Part shown: piece after piece, positions 46,413 to 56,498 of the stretch
Numbering within the stretch: position 1 is the stretch's first letter
Layout of the letters: every line of letters begins with the position of its first letter
Source: Deltaproteobacteria bacterium
Lineage (GTDB): Bacteria; Desulfobacterota; DSM-4660; Desulfatiglandales; Desulfatiglandaceae
DNA: 64,000 nucleotides
NCBI GenBank assembly: GCA_019307815.1
Contig: JAFDIV010000023.1
Span: forward strand, 1-64,000
Reading direction: 5' to 3'
The notes under the pieces: model-generated
The model's database searches: none
Seen by the model: only the letters and a program-made list of their open reading frames with translations
What the model was told of the DNA's origin: nothing
Made by a program: the position numbers and the translations under genes

Positions 46413-49400
46413 CTATGGTTTCAGAGCGGCCTCCACCATGGTCAGCACCTCTTGATCATCAAAGTGATATATCGAGGCAGCACCAGTGGGGCAGGCCACG
46501 GCACATGAACCACACCCCTTGCAAAGGGCCTCTTGAACCCTGGCCACGGTCTTTCCATCCTCTCTTTCAATAAGTGAGACTGCGGCATAAGGACAGGCCT
46601 CCACGCATTTGCCACACCCTCTGCACAGGACCTCATCTACATGAGAGACAACGCCTTCGGCCGTTATTTTCTCTTTGGACAAGGCCACTGACGCCCTTGA
46701 GGCCGCTGCCTTGGCCTGGGCTATGCTCTCTTCTATGGGCTTGGGATAATGAGCCATGCCAGCAAGAAATATCCCGTCAGTAGCAAAGTCCACGGGCCTC
46801 AGCTTGGCATGGGCCTCCATGAAAAATCCGTCTTCGTTCAGCGACAGCTTAAAAAGCTGGGCCAGGTGCTCGTTGTCGCGAGGCACAATGGCCGAGGCCA
46901 AAACCAGAATATCCGTATTGATTGCAATAGGTCTGTCCAGCACAGGGTCCAAAACAGTAACTGACAGCCCCTCTGCCGTCTTATCCACTTTGGGCTTGTT
47001 GTCCAGGTCATAACGAATGAATATTACGCCCCGGGTCCTGGCCTCTCTGTAAATTTCTTCACGCTGCCCATAGGTCCTTATATCACGATAAAGCACAAAT
47101 ATATCCATATCTGGATTGATCTCTTTTAGTGCAAGGGCGGATCGTATGGTGTGGGTACAACATACCTTTGAGCAGTAAGGCCTTTGAGGTTCCCTGGAGC
47201 CCACACACTGAATAAAAACTGCGGTTTTCGCTTTGTGGATGCGATCATCCTTTGCCCTTAAGGCCGAGTCAAATTCCAGGTGTGTGAACACCCTTTCATC
47301 TTCACCGTAGAGGTACTCAGAGGGCTTCAGCTCTTCAGCACCCACCGCCACAATGACTGCCCCATGCTCCAGCACCGTTTCTTTGCCGTCTTGAGAGATG
47401 GTGGTCTTGAAATTTCCAATAAAGCCAGAGGTCTCCTTGATACCTGCCCCCGTAAATACCTCAATCTGGGGATGCTCATTTACTTGCCGAATCATGTCCT
47501 GGAGCTGCGCCTGTATGTCTTCTCCCTTCCAGGTTTCAGACAATCGTAGGGCATTTCCGCCCAGTTCCTGGCTTTGTTCGATTAGGTAGCTTCTGTATCC
47601 CTGTTCAGCAAGGCCAAGGGCCGCTGTCATACCGGAGATTCCTCCACCTATCACCAAGGCCTTGGGCTCTACTGAAATGGTGGGCTGGGGTAGGGGCCGG
47701 ATAAGCTGTGCTCTGGCCACTGCCATCCTGACCAGATCCTTTGCCTTTTCCGTGGCTGCATCCTTTTCCTTACTGTGGACCCAAGAGCACTGGTTGCGGA
47801 TATTGGCCATCTCAAAGAGATATTTATTGAGCCCTGCATCCCGCAAGGTTTCCTGAAAGAGCGCTTCATGGGTCCTTGGGGTACATGCCGCTACCACCAC
47901 CCTATTCAATTTCTCCCGTTCGATCACCTCCTTCATCTTGTCCTGCGTGTCCTGCGAACAGGTGAAGAGGTTTTCTTCCACATAAACCACACCAGGTAAT
48001 GTCCTTGCATATTCAGCCACTTGGGGCACATCCACGATACCGCCAATGTTGGTTCCACAATTACATACAAATACCCCGATACGAGGGGATTCAGCAGAGA
48101 CGTCTTTTTCAGGTGGATAGGTCTTCTCTTTTACAAGGCTTCCCTTGGCCTCTGAGAGCATTGCCTTTGCATCACAGGCTGCAGCGCTGGCCTCCATGAC
48201 CGAGTAAGGGATATCCTTGGGCTCTTGAAATGCGCCGCACACATAAACGCCCGGTTTGGAGGTTTGAACCGGTTCAAAGGAACCTGTTTGCACAAAACTG
48301 TCTTGGTCAAGATCAATCCCGATCCTTTGTGCAAGTTCTATTAGGGCCTTGGGTGTACGGAGCCCAACCGACAGCACTACCATATCAAAGGTCTCCACCC
48401 TTATTTCGCCCTTTTCATCAGCGTATTGAAGCACAAGATCTTTGGTCTCTGGATCTTCCTCAATGGAATGGATCCTGGAGCGGATAAATCGAACACCTTC
48501 TTCGTCCTTGGCCCTGTTGTAATATTTTTCAAAATCCTTCCCATAGGTTCGCATGTCCATGAAAAAGATGGCGGTATCCAGTTCCGTGTCAGAATGCTCT
48601 TTGGCTATTACTGCCTCCTTAACAGCATACATACAACAAACAGAGGAGCAGTAAGGATGGTCGCATCGGTTGATATCTCTGGACCCAACACACTGAAGCC
48701 ATGCGATTTTCTGGGGAGCCTTTTGATCAGAGGGCCTTTTGAGATGGCCCTGGAACGGACCTGTTGAGCTGAGGATCCGCTCAAACTCGGTGCTTGTTAC
48801 CACATTGGCAAATGAGGTGTAGTTATAGGTCTCATATTCTTCTGGATTAAACTCCTCAAAGCCGGGAGCAAGGATGACTGCCCCTGCATTCAGGACCACC
48901 TTTTCCTCTTTTTCCTCAAAATTGATGGCCTGGGTAGGGCAAAATTTTTCACAGGCCCGGCATTTGCCTTTCTGGAAATAGATGCAATGTTCCTTGTCTA
49001 TGGCATATTTCAACGGTACGGCCTGGGCATATGGCACATAAGCGGCCTTCCTTTTGGCCAGGCCTTCGTTATATTCATCATCCACCTTTCTGGGGCATTT
49101 TTCCGCACACGTGCCACAGGCAATGCACTTGTCCATATCCACGAAGCGGGGATGTTTGACCACCTCTATTTCAAAATTTCCCACTTCACCCTTAATGGAA
49201 ACCACCTCAGCCAAGGTGAGTAACTCTATGTTGAGATGCCGGCCGACCTCGACCAGTTTGGGTGAGAGAATTCACATGGCGCAGTCATTGGTGGGGAATG
49301 TCTTATCCAACTGGGCCATGACCCCACCGATTGCAGGGGACTTCTCAATAAGGTAAACAAAATAGCCTGCATCAGCAAGGTCAAGGGCAGATTGCATTCC

Positions 49401-49457
49401 CGCAATACCGCCGCCCACTACACAAACCGATCCTACCGGAGAGTTCTTTTTGTCCAT
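46413..49457 (-). CDS. hdrA: Selenocysteine-containing HdrA, double-unit form (operon B)
   Basis: A 1014-residue HdrA made of two FAD units. ATG 49457 follows GGAAGAGG; a TTG five codons upstream is less likely. TGA at 49274-49272 is read as Sec62 in [17 protein letters not shown]. First unit: [11 protein letters not shown] (12-22), [12 protein letters not shown] near 117, [12 protein letters not shown] near 170, [20 protein letters not shown]. Second unit: [19 protein letters not shown] near 458, [20 protein letters not shown] near 602, and C-terminal [14 protein letters not shown] and [14 protein letters not shown]. It lacks the NfnB insertion of the operon A protein. First gene of operon B, with a good promoter 40 bases upstream. 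Confidence 0.94.
49239..49274 (-). promoter_or_regulatory. Sec UGA codon and SECIS hairpin of hdrA (operon B)
   Basis: UGA at 49274-49272. Fifteen bases on, CTGGTC (49256-49251) pairs with GGCCGG (49244-49239) around GAGGTC. The 18 bases are identical to the operon A hdrA hairpin, although neighbouring codons differ. Confidence 0.85.
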
Positions 49458-49504
49458 GTTTTCCTCTTCCAAGCTTCGATTTGGAGAAAGATTTTAAACC
49501 AGAA

Positions 49505-49534
49505 CTTATAAGAGTTAGCCTGCGGTTCTGTCAA
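49505..49534 (-). promoter_or_regulatory. Promoter of Hdr operon B
   Basis: Minus strand TTGACA (49529-49534), 18 bases, TATAAG (49505-49510), giving a leader of about 40 bases to ATG 49457. It is the only strong promoter-like signal seen for the eight-gene operon, whose genes are otherwise 0-50 bases apart or overlapping. Confidence 0.65.
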
Positions 49535-49726
49535 GAGAAAAATTGCACAATACTGGCTAACTGGTGATTTTCATTGAAATATCTCAGTTGCGCTGAAGCT
49601 CTTTCAATTTCTTGGCTTTACTGGTAAGACCCTTGTCATGATGGCTATAGAATGATACAAGGCTCGTATAAGCCTTTGTCTTTAATCTCTGAGAAGGGCT
49701 GGAGGTAAAGATGGGGAGGTTAGAGT

Positions 49727-51019
49727 ATGATTCCACGTTATACACGCCCTGAGATGGGAAGAATATGGGAGGACCAAAATCGCTATTCCAAGTGGCTTGA
49801 GGTGGAGATAGCCGCGTGCGAGGCCATGGCCCGGGAGGGGATCGTACCCGAAGATGCCCTCAAAAACATAAAAGAAAGGGCCTCTTTTTCAGTTGATAGG
49901 ATCCTGGAGATTGAAAGACAGACCAAGCACGATGTCATCGCATTTCTTACAAGCCTGGAAGAGCATATAGGCCCTGATTCCAGATATATCCACCTTGGAT
50001 TGACCTCCTCCGACATCCTGGACACCAGCTTTGCCCTTTTGCTGAAAGAGGCCATGGAAAAAATCATAGAAGGGGCAAGGGGATTCATGTCCGTGCTCAA
50101 GAAAAGGGCCATGGAACACAAATATACCCCCATGATAGGCCGGTCCCACGGCATCCATGCCGAACCCATTACCTTTGGGTTTAAGCTGGCCGTGTGGTAC
50201 GCGGAGATGAAGAGAAACCTACACCGTCTCGAAGAGGCCTTAGAAGTGATCGGTTATGGGAAGATTTCAGGCGCGGTGGGTACCTTTGCAAATGTATCCC
50301 CCCGGGTGGAGGCCTACGTATGTGAGAAGCTAGGCCTGAAGCCAGCTCCCATTTCCACACAGATTATTCAACGAGACCGCCACGCCCAGTACTTTACCTC
50401 CCTTGCCATCTTGGCCGGAACCTTGGAAAAGATCGCAGTTGAGATCAGACACCTTCAAAGAACCGAGGTCTTGGAGGCGGAAGAGCCTTTTTCTAAGGGA
50501 CAGAAGGGTTCCTCTGCCATGCCTCACAAGAAAAATCCCATAGGCTCGGAGAACATCGCTGGATTGGCCCGTGTAGTAAGGGCCAATGCCCTGGCTGCCA
50601 TGGAAAACATGGCCCTTTGGCATGAAAGGGATATCAGCCATTCCTCTGTAGAGAGGGTAATTGGACCGGATAGCACTATACTAATTGATTATATGATGAA
50701 CAGGCTCAAGGGCATCATTGATGGTCTGGTAGTTCATCCAGACAACATGGCACGGAATCTGGAGCTGACCAAGGGATTGGTATTCTCCCAGCAGGTGCTG
50801 ATGAGGCTGGCTGAAAAGGGTATTGAAAGGCAAAAGGCCTATGTGATGGTCCAGCGCAATGCCATGAAGGTGTGGGAAGGAGAGGATTCATTTAAGGATC
50901 TGATTTTGAAGGACAAGGAAATAATGGAGTATCTGGGCAAAGACGAGGTTGAGGAGGTCTTTGACCTGAAATACCACTTCAAGCATGTGGACGAAATTTT
51001 TGAAAGGGTCTTTGAGTAG
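49727..51019 (+). CDS. purB: Adenylosuccinate lyase
   Basis: A 430-residue PurB enzyme that cleaves adenylosuccinate and SAICAR in purine synthesis. Motifs: RYTRPEMGRIWEDQNRY near 4, HLGLTSSDILDT near 86, GRSHGIHAEPITFG near 137, and the signature SSAMPHKKNPIGSEN near 262, with catalytic Ser. Length is normal. GGGGAGG precedes the ATG. Housekeeping gene, divergent from Hdr operon B. Confidence 0.97.
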   Translation: MIPRYTRPEMGRIWEDQNRYSKWLEVEIAACEAMAREGIVPEDALKNIKERASFSVDRILEIERQTKHDVIAFLTSLEEHIGPDSRYIHLGLTSSDILDTSFALLLKEAMEKIIEGARGFMSVLKKRAMEHKYTPMIGRSHGIHAEPITFGFKLAVWYAEMKRNLHRLEEALEVIGYGKISGAVGTFANVSPRVEAYVCEKLGLKPAPISTQIIQRDRHAQYFTSLAILAGTLEKIAVEIRHLQRTEVLEAEEPFSKGQKGSSAMPHKKNPIGSENIAGLARVVRANALAAMENMALWHERDISHSSVERVIGPDSTILIDYMMNRLKGIIDGLVVHPDNMARNLELTKGLVFSQQVLMRLAEKGIERQKAYVMVQRNAMKVWEGEDSFKDLILKDKEIMEYLGKDEVEEVFDLKYHFKHVDEIFERVFE

Positions 51020-51052
51020 GTAGGGATCTGGTTACAGTGAGGCAGGATATAG

Positions 51053-51982
51053 ATGGCTAGTACGAGAGAGAAACGAGAGCCTGGGATCAAGCCCACGGAT
51101 CTCAATTTCATGGTTGTAAAGGGTACCGGCAGGGTGAGGCGATTTAAGATATCCTCTCGCCTTTTGACCTTTGCCTTTATATTTTTTTTGGCATATGTGG
51201 TGGTAAGCCTCTTTGGAATTAACCGTTACTTGACCCTTCGGCTCCAGACCAAAGACCAGGCCCAGCAGATTCTAAGGATGAAATCAGAACTGACCACCTT
51301 GAAACACAAGCTTTATGAGGCCAGGCAGCGTCTGGCATTGCTGGAGCATCCCGTGGCCACCAAAACCTCCACAAACCAACCCACTAAGAAAGTCCCGCCC
51401 CAGATTGCAAAGGCAAAGGTAGCCCCTTTAATAAAAGAGGCCAAAACTGGGAAAAAACCTGCCCCCCCGCCCCCAAAGCCTCAGCAAGAGCCTGCCAAAG
51501 CCAAGCCGCTTGTGGAAATAAAAGACCTTACGGTCAAGGCAACTCCAGCCAGCTTGGATGTGGCCTTTAAGGTAGTGAATGCCTCTGATGGGCCAGGGCC
51601 CGTCAGAGGCTATGTGCACATGATATGGTTGCCTGATCCCTCTGATTTGTCAAGCGCATGGAGCTATCCTAGGGTTACATTGGTTGATGGAATTCCCTCG
51701 CAATACAGAACCGGACGCCTTTTTTCCATCAAGCGATTCCGTGAGATCAGGGCATCTTTCGAGCGAAAGCCTGAAAAGGAGGTGCCAAGGGTATTAAGAA
51801 TCATTGCATACGATCGCTCCGGCGATAAGGTGTTTTTGAAGGACTATGAAGTGAACCAGTTACTCAAACCGAACCCTGTAACAAAAAGGCCCAAACCCAC
51901 CACTCCGCAACAGCCTTCGCCCCCTCCGAAGGTCTTGCCCCAAGACAAACCTCAGACCACAAAGGCCTTACTGAGCGGTTAA
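51053..51982 (+). CDS. Membrane-anchored coiled-coil protein with Pro-rich linker
   Basis: A 309-residue protein I cannot name. It has a cytoplasmic basic N-terminus, one membrane segment (about 38-55, LLTFAFIFFLAYVVVSLF), a coiled coil (about 68-100, with heptads such as ILRMKSELTTLKHKLYEARQ), a Lys/Pro-rich linker (about 105-155) and a globular beta-rich domain (about 160-270), then a second Pro-rich tail. The arrangement resembles envelope or pilus-assembly scaffold proteins. It follows purB by 33 bases; a functional link is not evident. Confidence 0.65.
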   Translation: MASTREKREPGIKPTDLNFMVVKGTGRVRRFKISSRLLTFAFIFFLAYVVVSLFGINRYLTLRLQTKDQAQQILRMKSELTTLKHKLYEARQRLALLEHPVATKTSTNQPTKKVPPQIAKAKVAPLIKEAKTGKKPAPPPPKPQQEPAKAKPLVEIKDLTVKATPASLDVAFKVVNASDGPGPVRGYVHMIWLPDPSDLSSAWSYPRVTLVDGIPSQYRTGRLFSIKRFREIRASFERKPEKEVPRVLRIIAYDRSGDKVFLKDYEVNQLLKPNPVTKRPKPTTPQQPSPPPKVLPQDKPQTTKALLSG

Positions 51983-52012
51983 GTACTTGGTTATCTTATG
52001 CTTGGAGCACAT

Positions 52013-54010
52013 TTAAGCGGTATCCACACTTCCCGTATATTCCAATACCAGGGTGTCAGTCCAGGGGTCGGCCTTCTTTACCTCTACCCATATATACTGT
52101 CCTTGGCCCAAAAGCATCCCATCCACCTTTTTAATATCTGCGGTCATTAGAAAATCGGTCAGGACGATTCTATATTTGCTTCGTATGTCATCCAGGATCA
52201 TGGCCTTGTATTTTCTCCCGATATTTCGGGACAACAGCTTAACTATCCAGTACCTCAGCCGGTTCCGCTTTATTCGGGCCAGGGTTCTCAGTGTGGGTTC
52301 CACTGCTATTCGTATTTCTTCAAGCCGGTTTTTATCATACACAGGCTCTCCAGATAGGAGGTATGCTCGTATTTGTCTTTGTACCACCAAGTCCAGGTAT
52401 CTACGGATGGGGGAGCTGACCTGTGCATAGGCATCCAGGCCAAGGCCACTATGGGGTCCCGGTGAGGTATCCAGAAGCAGGGGGTAGATTCGTCTTCGTT
52501 GTAGGAATACGTAAAGGAGATAGTCCATGCCTTCCTGTGACAGCCTTTCCGAAGGCTCGGCCTGGGTCCTGTAAAGTGCAGGAATCTCATTGTCCCTGCA
52601 GAACCGGCCTGCAAGCCAGTTGTACAGTATCATGAATTCGGCAACAATCATCCTCGACGGTGTATTCTGATCCAAGAGAAAGGTGGATATATTACCCTCC
52701 TCATCTACACTGACTTGAATTTCGGGGAGGGAAAGGTTGAGCGCTCCATTTTCCTCCCTTTTTTGGCGCAATACCTTGGCTAGATCGAGCATCTCCTTGA
52801 GAGTTGGGTCTGTTTCCAAGTCTCTGTTTACTTCTTCGTAGGTGAGGTTTTGGCCCACGCGGACCTTGGCCAAGGTAAACCGATAATTCAGCAGATTCCC
52901 CCTCCTGTCAAATTTACACAGGAGCGATATGGACCTTCTCTCTAGCCCCTGTCTCAGGCTGAGAATATTCTCGGACAGGGGGGGAGGAATCATAGGGATC
53001 TGGCGCCTTGGTAAATAAAGGGAAGCAGGCTTGGCTGCCGCGCTTTTATCCAGTTGGCTGTCGGGCTTGACAACAGAGGCCACGTCTGCAATGTGAACCC
53101 CGAGTTCAATGGTCTCCCCGTCAATCCGAAGGCTCAGGGCATCGTCATAATCCCTGGTCAAGGGCCCGTCAATGGTAAGGACCGGCAGACCCGTAAGATC
53201 TTCCAGATCTTCTTCCGGTATGGGGCTGACCGCCAAGGAGGCGGCCTCCTGTTTTTCCTGATCCGAGAAATCAGTGGGAATGCTGAATCGTATGAGGTCT
53301 AGGTTTTCATCTTCCTCCCATACCCCCAAGCTCACAAGGATGTCTTTTGCCTCTTCAATACGGGTGATGCCTGACCTGGCAAGAAGTTCTTTGGATTCAT
53401 TGATTTGGGGGGCCTCTTTTCCATATAAGGCAAGATCTGTTAATAGTTGGATTACATAATCCTTTACATCGGGTTGCTCGACCACCTGGCCCGCGCGTAC
53501 CTTTTTGATCCATTCACTTCCCTTTTCAAGTCTTTCCTCACGAAGGGCCTCTTCCTCCTTTTGGCGAAGGATCTGCTCAACCCTCTCCTCTGTGTTGGCC
53601 AAGAATTTGCCATCCTTGAGCCTGAAATGTAAGCGGTCCTCAAAAAGGGCCCTGGCAAGGGCGCTTACGTGGTGGTCGGTGATGGGCTCGCCGAAGCACA
53701 GCTCTGCCAAATACCTATGATCAAATGTCTCGCTTTCTCCTTGAACCAGTTCCCAGAGTTCTTTTACATTCACCTCATCCTTCAGGGCCTTTCTTAGTGC
53801 CTCGGTTTTTTTTAGGTATTCGAGGATCTCTTCCCTTGATTTTGAGGTGTCATATGCGCTTTCAGAGATTAACAAGGCCCTTTTGGGTGAGAGATTCACC
53901 TCTCTATTGGAGGCGGTCAGAAGATGCAGCTTGTTCCCCTTGTCCTGTAGACAGAGGGAACATACAATCTTTCCTTGATCAATATATTCGACAATTCTTC
54001 CTTGTGTCAT
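52013..54010 (-). CDS. RNase II/R-family exoribonuclease
   Basis: A 665-residue RNB-domain exonuclease. The catalytic DGPLTRDYDDALS (near 280) keeps all four Asp residues, and VHIADVASVV, YLPRRQIPMIPPPLSENI (near 335) and SSPIRRYLDLVVQRQ (near 535) follow. Unlike E. coli RNase R, the region before the RNB domain holds a helical/winged segment rather than clear cold-shock domains, and the C-terminal S1 domain is short. It degrades RNA from the 3' end. Such shorter RNB proteins are common in deltaproteobacteria and cyanobacteria. The ribosome site is weak. Confidence 0.9.
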   Translation of the reverse strand: MTQGRIVEYIDQGKIVCSLCLQDKGNKLHLLTASNREVNLSPKRALLISESAYDTSKSREEILEYLKKTEALRKALKDEVNVKELWELVQGESETFDHRYLAELCFGEPITDHHVSALARALFEDRLHFRLKDGKFLANTEERVEQILRQKEEEALREERLEKGSEWIKKVRAGQVVEQPDVKDYVIQLLTDLALYGKEAPQINESKELLARSGITRIEEAKDILVSLGVWEEDENLDLIRFSIPTDFSDQEKQEAASLAVSPIPEEDLEDLTGLPVLTIDGPLTRDYDDALSLRIDGETIELGVHIADVASVVKPDSQLDKSAAAKPASLYLPRRQIPMIPPPLSENILSLRQGLERRSISLLCKFDRRGNLLNYRFTLAKVRVGQNLTYEEVNRDLETDPTLKEMLDLAKVLRQKREENGALNLSLPEIQVSVDEEGNISTFLLDQNTPSRMIVAEFMILYNWLAGRFCRDNEIPALYRTQAEPSERLSQEGMDYLLYVFLQRRRIYPLLLDTSPGPHSGLGLDAYAQVSSPIRRYLDLVVQRQIRAYLLSGEPVYDKNRLEEIRIAVEPTLRTLARIKRNRLRYWIVKLLSRNIGRKYKAMILDDIRSKYRIVLTDFLMTADIKKVDGMLLGQGQYIWVEVKKADPWTDTLVLEYTGSVDTA

Positions 54011-54380
54011 GGTCCGAAGATCTCATGGGTTAGAATACAAAAGTCTAGTAACAGCTAGGTTGCCATCTGTCAACAAATCCCCTTGTTTCATTGGTTTGGT
54101 ATGCATTACTAGGGTGAGTCCAAATATCCCTATCGTGAAACTTGGGGCGGTCCTGGCCTCTGCCTTTATTTTGTGTGCATTGCATTGCTCTGCCTGGTCT
54201 GGTAAAATGGAATTGCGCTTGTTGAAAACAGGCCTTATCCGACCATACGAGGGCCCGCTTGATTCGATCTGCCTAAAGGTTTCATGAAGCAGAGCACGAG
54301 TTCCCGCACTGCTAATGTTACTTGTCTTTGTGTTGCACCTTTCCGTGTTGTCCTTTGCTTAGGTCGTAATGGAGGATTAC
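54011..54380. other. Spacer with possible small exported peptide
   Basis: A frame from GTG 54135 to 54287 (50 residues) begins VKLGAVLASAFILCALHCSA, which looks like a signal peptide with a lipobox-like Cys, but no ribosome site precedes it and the mature part is short. I see no terminator or RNA. AUGGAGG just before 54381 supports the M24 start. Confidence 0.3.
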
Positions 54381-55499
54381 ATGAGGCAACCTTCCTATGA
54401 GGAAAGAATCCAAAAATTGCAGAGAAAGATGGAGGATCTGGGCGCGGATACTGCGTGGATCATCCAGCCTGAAAACAGGAGGTATCTGTCCGGATTTACG
54501 GCTGACGATATGCAGCTAACAGAATCATCGGGATCCCTCCTAATCAGTGGTGCACACCGTCTCTTGATCACGGATTCAAGGTACACAGAACAGGCCAAGA
54601 GAGAGGCCCCATCCTTTGAAATCGTTACGGTGAAAGGTGATATTATTAAGGAATTTCCCGATATTGTGGGCCGCATTGGCTCAAAGGTTGTTGGGTTTGA
54701 GGATGGTTACCTTGTCTGGGGGACCCACCAAAAGCTTGTCAAGCGCCTGGAAGAAAATGGTGGCAAGACGCGTCTTTTACCCCTGGGCAGTTCCGTTGAG
54801 TCCTTGAGAAAGATAAAAGATAGCCAAGAATTAGCCGCCTTGCGGGCATCTGCTGCAATGATCACTACTATTTTGCGCGAGGTGGTCCAATGGCTTCGGC
54901 CTGGTATGACCGAAAAGGAGGTGGCATGGCACATAGAAGATCTGGCACGACGTGCCGGTGCCGAGGCAATGGCGTTTCCACCTATCGTGGCTTCTGGGCC
55001 CAATGGGGCCTTACCCCATGCTGTGCCAAGTTCAAAACCGATAAAAGAGGGCGAGCCTATTATCTTGGACGTAGGGGTGAAGCTTAATGGGTATTGTTCT
55101 GATGTTACGAGAACCGTATTCTTGGGCGAGCCTGATCCCTTTTTTCGTGAGATATATGCCATTGTCCGGAAGGCCCAGATCTCGGCCCTAAAGACAATCC
55201 GGCCCGGCATAACCAGCGACATGCCTGATAAGGTGGCCAGAGAGGTGATAACCGAGGCAGGATATGGCGAGTACTTTGGCCATGCCTTGGGCCACGGCGT
55301 TGGACTAGCTACTCATGAAGGGCCAAGGCTAAGTCCCAGGGAGCCGGAGCCCCTTGTGCAGGGAATGGTGGTCACGGTGGAGCCGGGTATTTATATTCCT
55401 GATAAGGGTGGGGTAAGGTTAGAGGAGACGATAGTTATAACCAGGGATGGGGCCGAGGTTTTGACAAAGGGGATTGGGTTTTATGAGGTGGCGCCATAA
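54381..55499 (+). CDS. M24-family aminopeptidase (Xaa-Pro dipeptidase type)
   Basis: A 372-residue metallopeptidase that removes residues before proline. The creatinase N-domain is followed by the pita-bread catalytic domain: ILDVGVKLNGYCSDVTRTVF (near 229) gives two metal Asp residues, GHALGHGVGLATHEGPRLS (near 298) the His, and VTVEPGIYIPDKGGVRLEE (near 332) the two Glu. Start chosen at ATG 54381, five bases after GGAGG; the earlier ATG at 54369 lies inside that ribosome site. Its end overlaps an alternative xerD start. Confidence 0.93.
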   Translation: MRQPSYEERIQKLQRKMEDLGADTAWIIQPENRRYLSGFTADDMQLTESSGSLLISGAHRLLITDSRYTEQAKREAPSFEIVTVKGDIIKEFPDIVGRIGSKVVGFEDGYLVWGTHQKLVKRLEENGGKTRLLPLGSSVESLRKIKDSQELAALRASAAMITTILREVVQWLRPGMTEKEVAWHIEDLARRAGAEAMAFPPIVASGPNGALPHAVPSSKPIKEGEPIILDVGVKLNGYCSDVTRTVFLGEPDPFFREIYAIVRKAQISALKTIRPGITSDMPDKVAREVITEAGYGEYFGHALGHGVGLATHEGPRLSPREPEPLVQGMVVTVEPGIYIPDKGGVRLEETIVITRDGAEVLTKGIGFYEVAP

Positions 55500-55503
55500 A
55501 GCC

Positions 55504-56439
55504 ATGAGTGCTGAGACACTGAATTCGAGATGGGATGGATTGCCTGCCTGGCTGGCAGAGAGGTTGGACCGCTTCCTGGGCTACCTGCGCGTGGAGCGGG
55601 GGCTGTCCGAGAATAGTTTGGAGGCATATTCTAGGGACATTGCAAGGTTTCTAAATAGCCTCGGCAAAGGGAAGACACGCCCCACAGATATCTCATCAGA
55701 GGACGTACTAAAATATGTGATGGCGATTTCCAGGTATATGGCCCCAAGATCCGTGGCCAGAAATCTTTCCGCAATCAAGAGCTTTTTCCGATTTTTGGCC
55801 TCCGAGGGAGAAATTTCTGTAAACCCTGCCCGGCTAGTGGACTCACCCCGGATTCCCAGGACATTGCCTGATACCATGACAGTGGCAGAGGTTGAGAGGC
55901 TTTTGGAAAATGTGGCCCCGACATCCCCCTTGGGATTGAGGGACAGGGCCATGCTGGAGCTTATGTACGGCACAGGGGTAAGGGTATCTGAGCTGGTGAG
56001 CCTGAAATTACTTGATATATATCTGGAGGCCGGTTTTGTCCGCGTTTTCGGAAAGGGTTCCAAGGAAAGATTAGTGCCCTTTGGCGGGAAAGCGGAGAAG
56101 GCCCTTCGGGACTACCTTAGAGAGGGCAGACCGAAGATTTTTTCGCAGAAAAGGACGGATTCCCCTTACCTTTTCTTAAACGCAAGGGGGCGCCCCCTTA
56201 CCAGACAGGGGTTTTGGAAGATTCTGAAACGCTATGCTGCCAAGGCAGGGCTTAGCAGGCGTATAACACCCCACAGCCTGCGCCACTCCTTTGCCAGCCA
56301 TCTCCTTGAAGGGGGAGCGGATTTGAGATCAGTCCAGGCCATGCTGGGTCATGCTGATATTTCAACAACACAGATCTATACCCATGTTACAAGAGAGAGG
56401 CTCAGGCAGGTGCATGAGGCCTGCCATCCTAGACCATAA
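55504..56439 (+). CDS. xerD: XerD-type tyrosine recombinase
   Basis: A 311-residue integrase. N-terminal SAM-like domain (YLRVERGLSENSLEAYSRDI near 28) and a catalytic domain with all residues: Arg in YGTGVRVSEL near 157, Lys in FGKGSKERLVPFG, HSLRHSFASHL near 258, and HADISTTQIYTH near 288 with the Tyr. It resolves chromosome dimers at dif. Start at 55504 or 55483 (the latter has AAAGGGG ten bases upstream). The stop overlaps an ATG of the next frame (TAATG). Standard length for a housekeeping XerC/D rather than a phage integrase. Confidence 0.92.
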   Translation: MSAETLNSRWDGLPAWLAERLDRFLGYLRVERGLSENSLEAYSRDIARFLNSLGKGKTRPTDISSEDVLKYVMAISRYMAPRSVARNLSAIKSFFRFLASEGEISVNPARLVDSPRIPRTLPDTMTVAEVERLLENVAPTSPLGLRDRAMLELMYGTGVRVSELVSLKLLDIYLEAGFVRVFGKGSKERLVPFGGKAEKALRDYLREGRPKIFSQKRTDSPYLFLNARGRPLTRQGFWKILKRYAAKAGLSRRITPHSLRHSFASHLLEGGADLRSVQAMLGHADISTTQIYTHVTRERLRQVHEACHPRP

Positions 56440-56498
56440 TGAACCTCCTGGATATACAATGCCCAGCAGCCACTGGAATTTTGGGTAAGGAGATAGAG

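Noticed and set aside
54135..54287. Small exported peptide
   Set aside because: Signal-peptide-like start but no ribosome site and a very short mature part.
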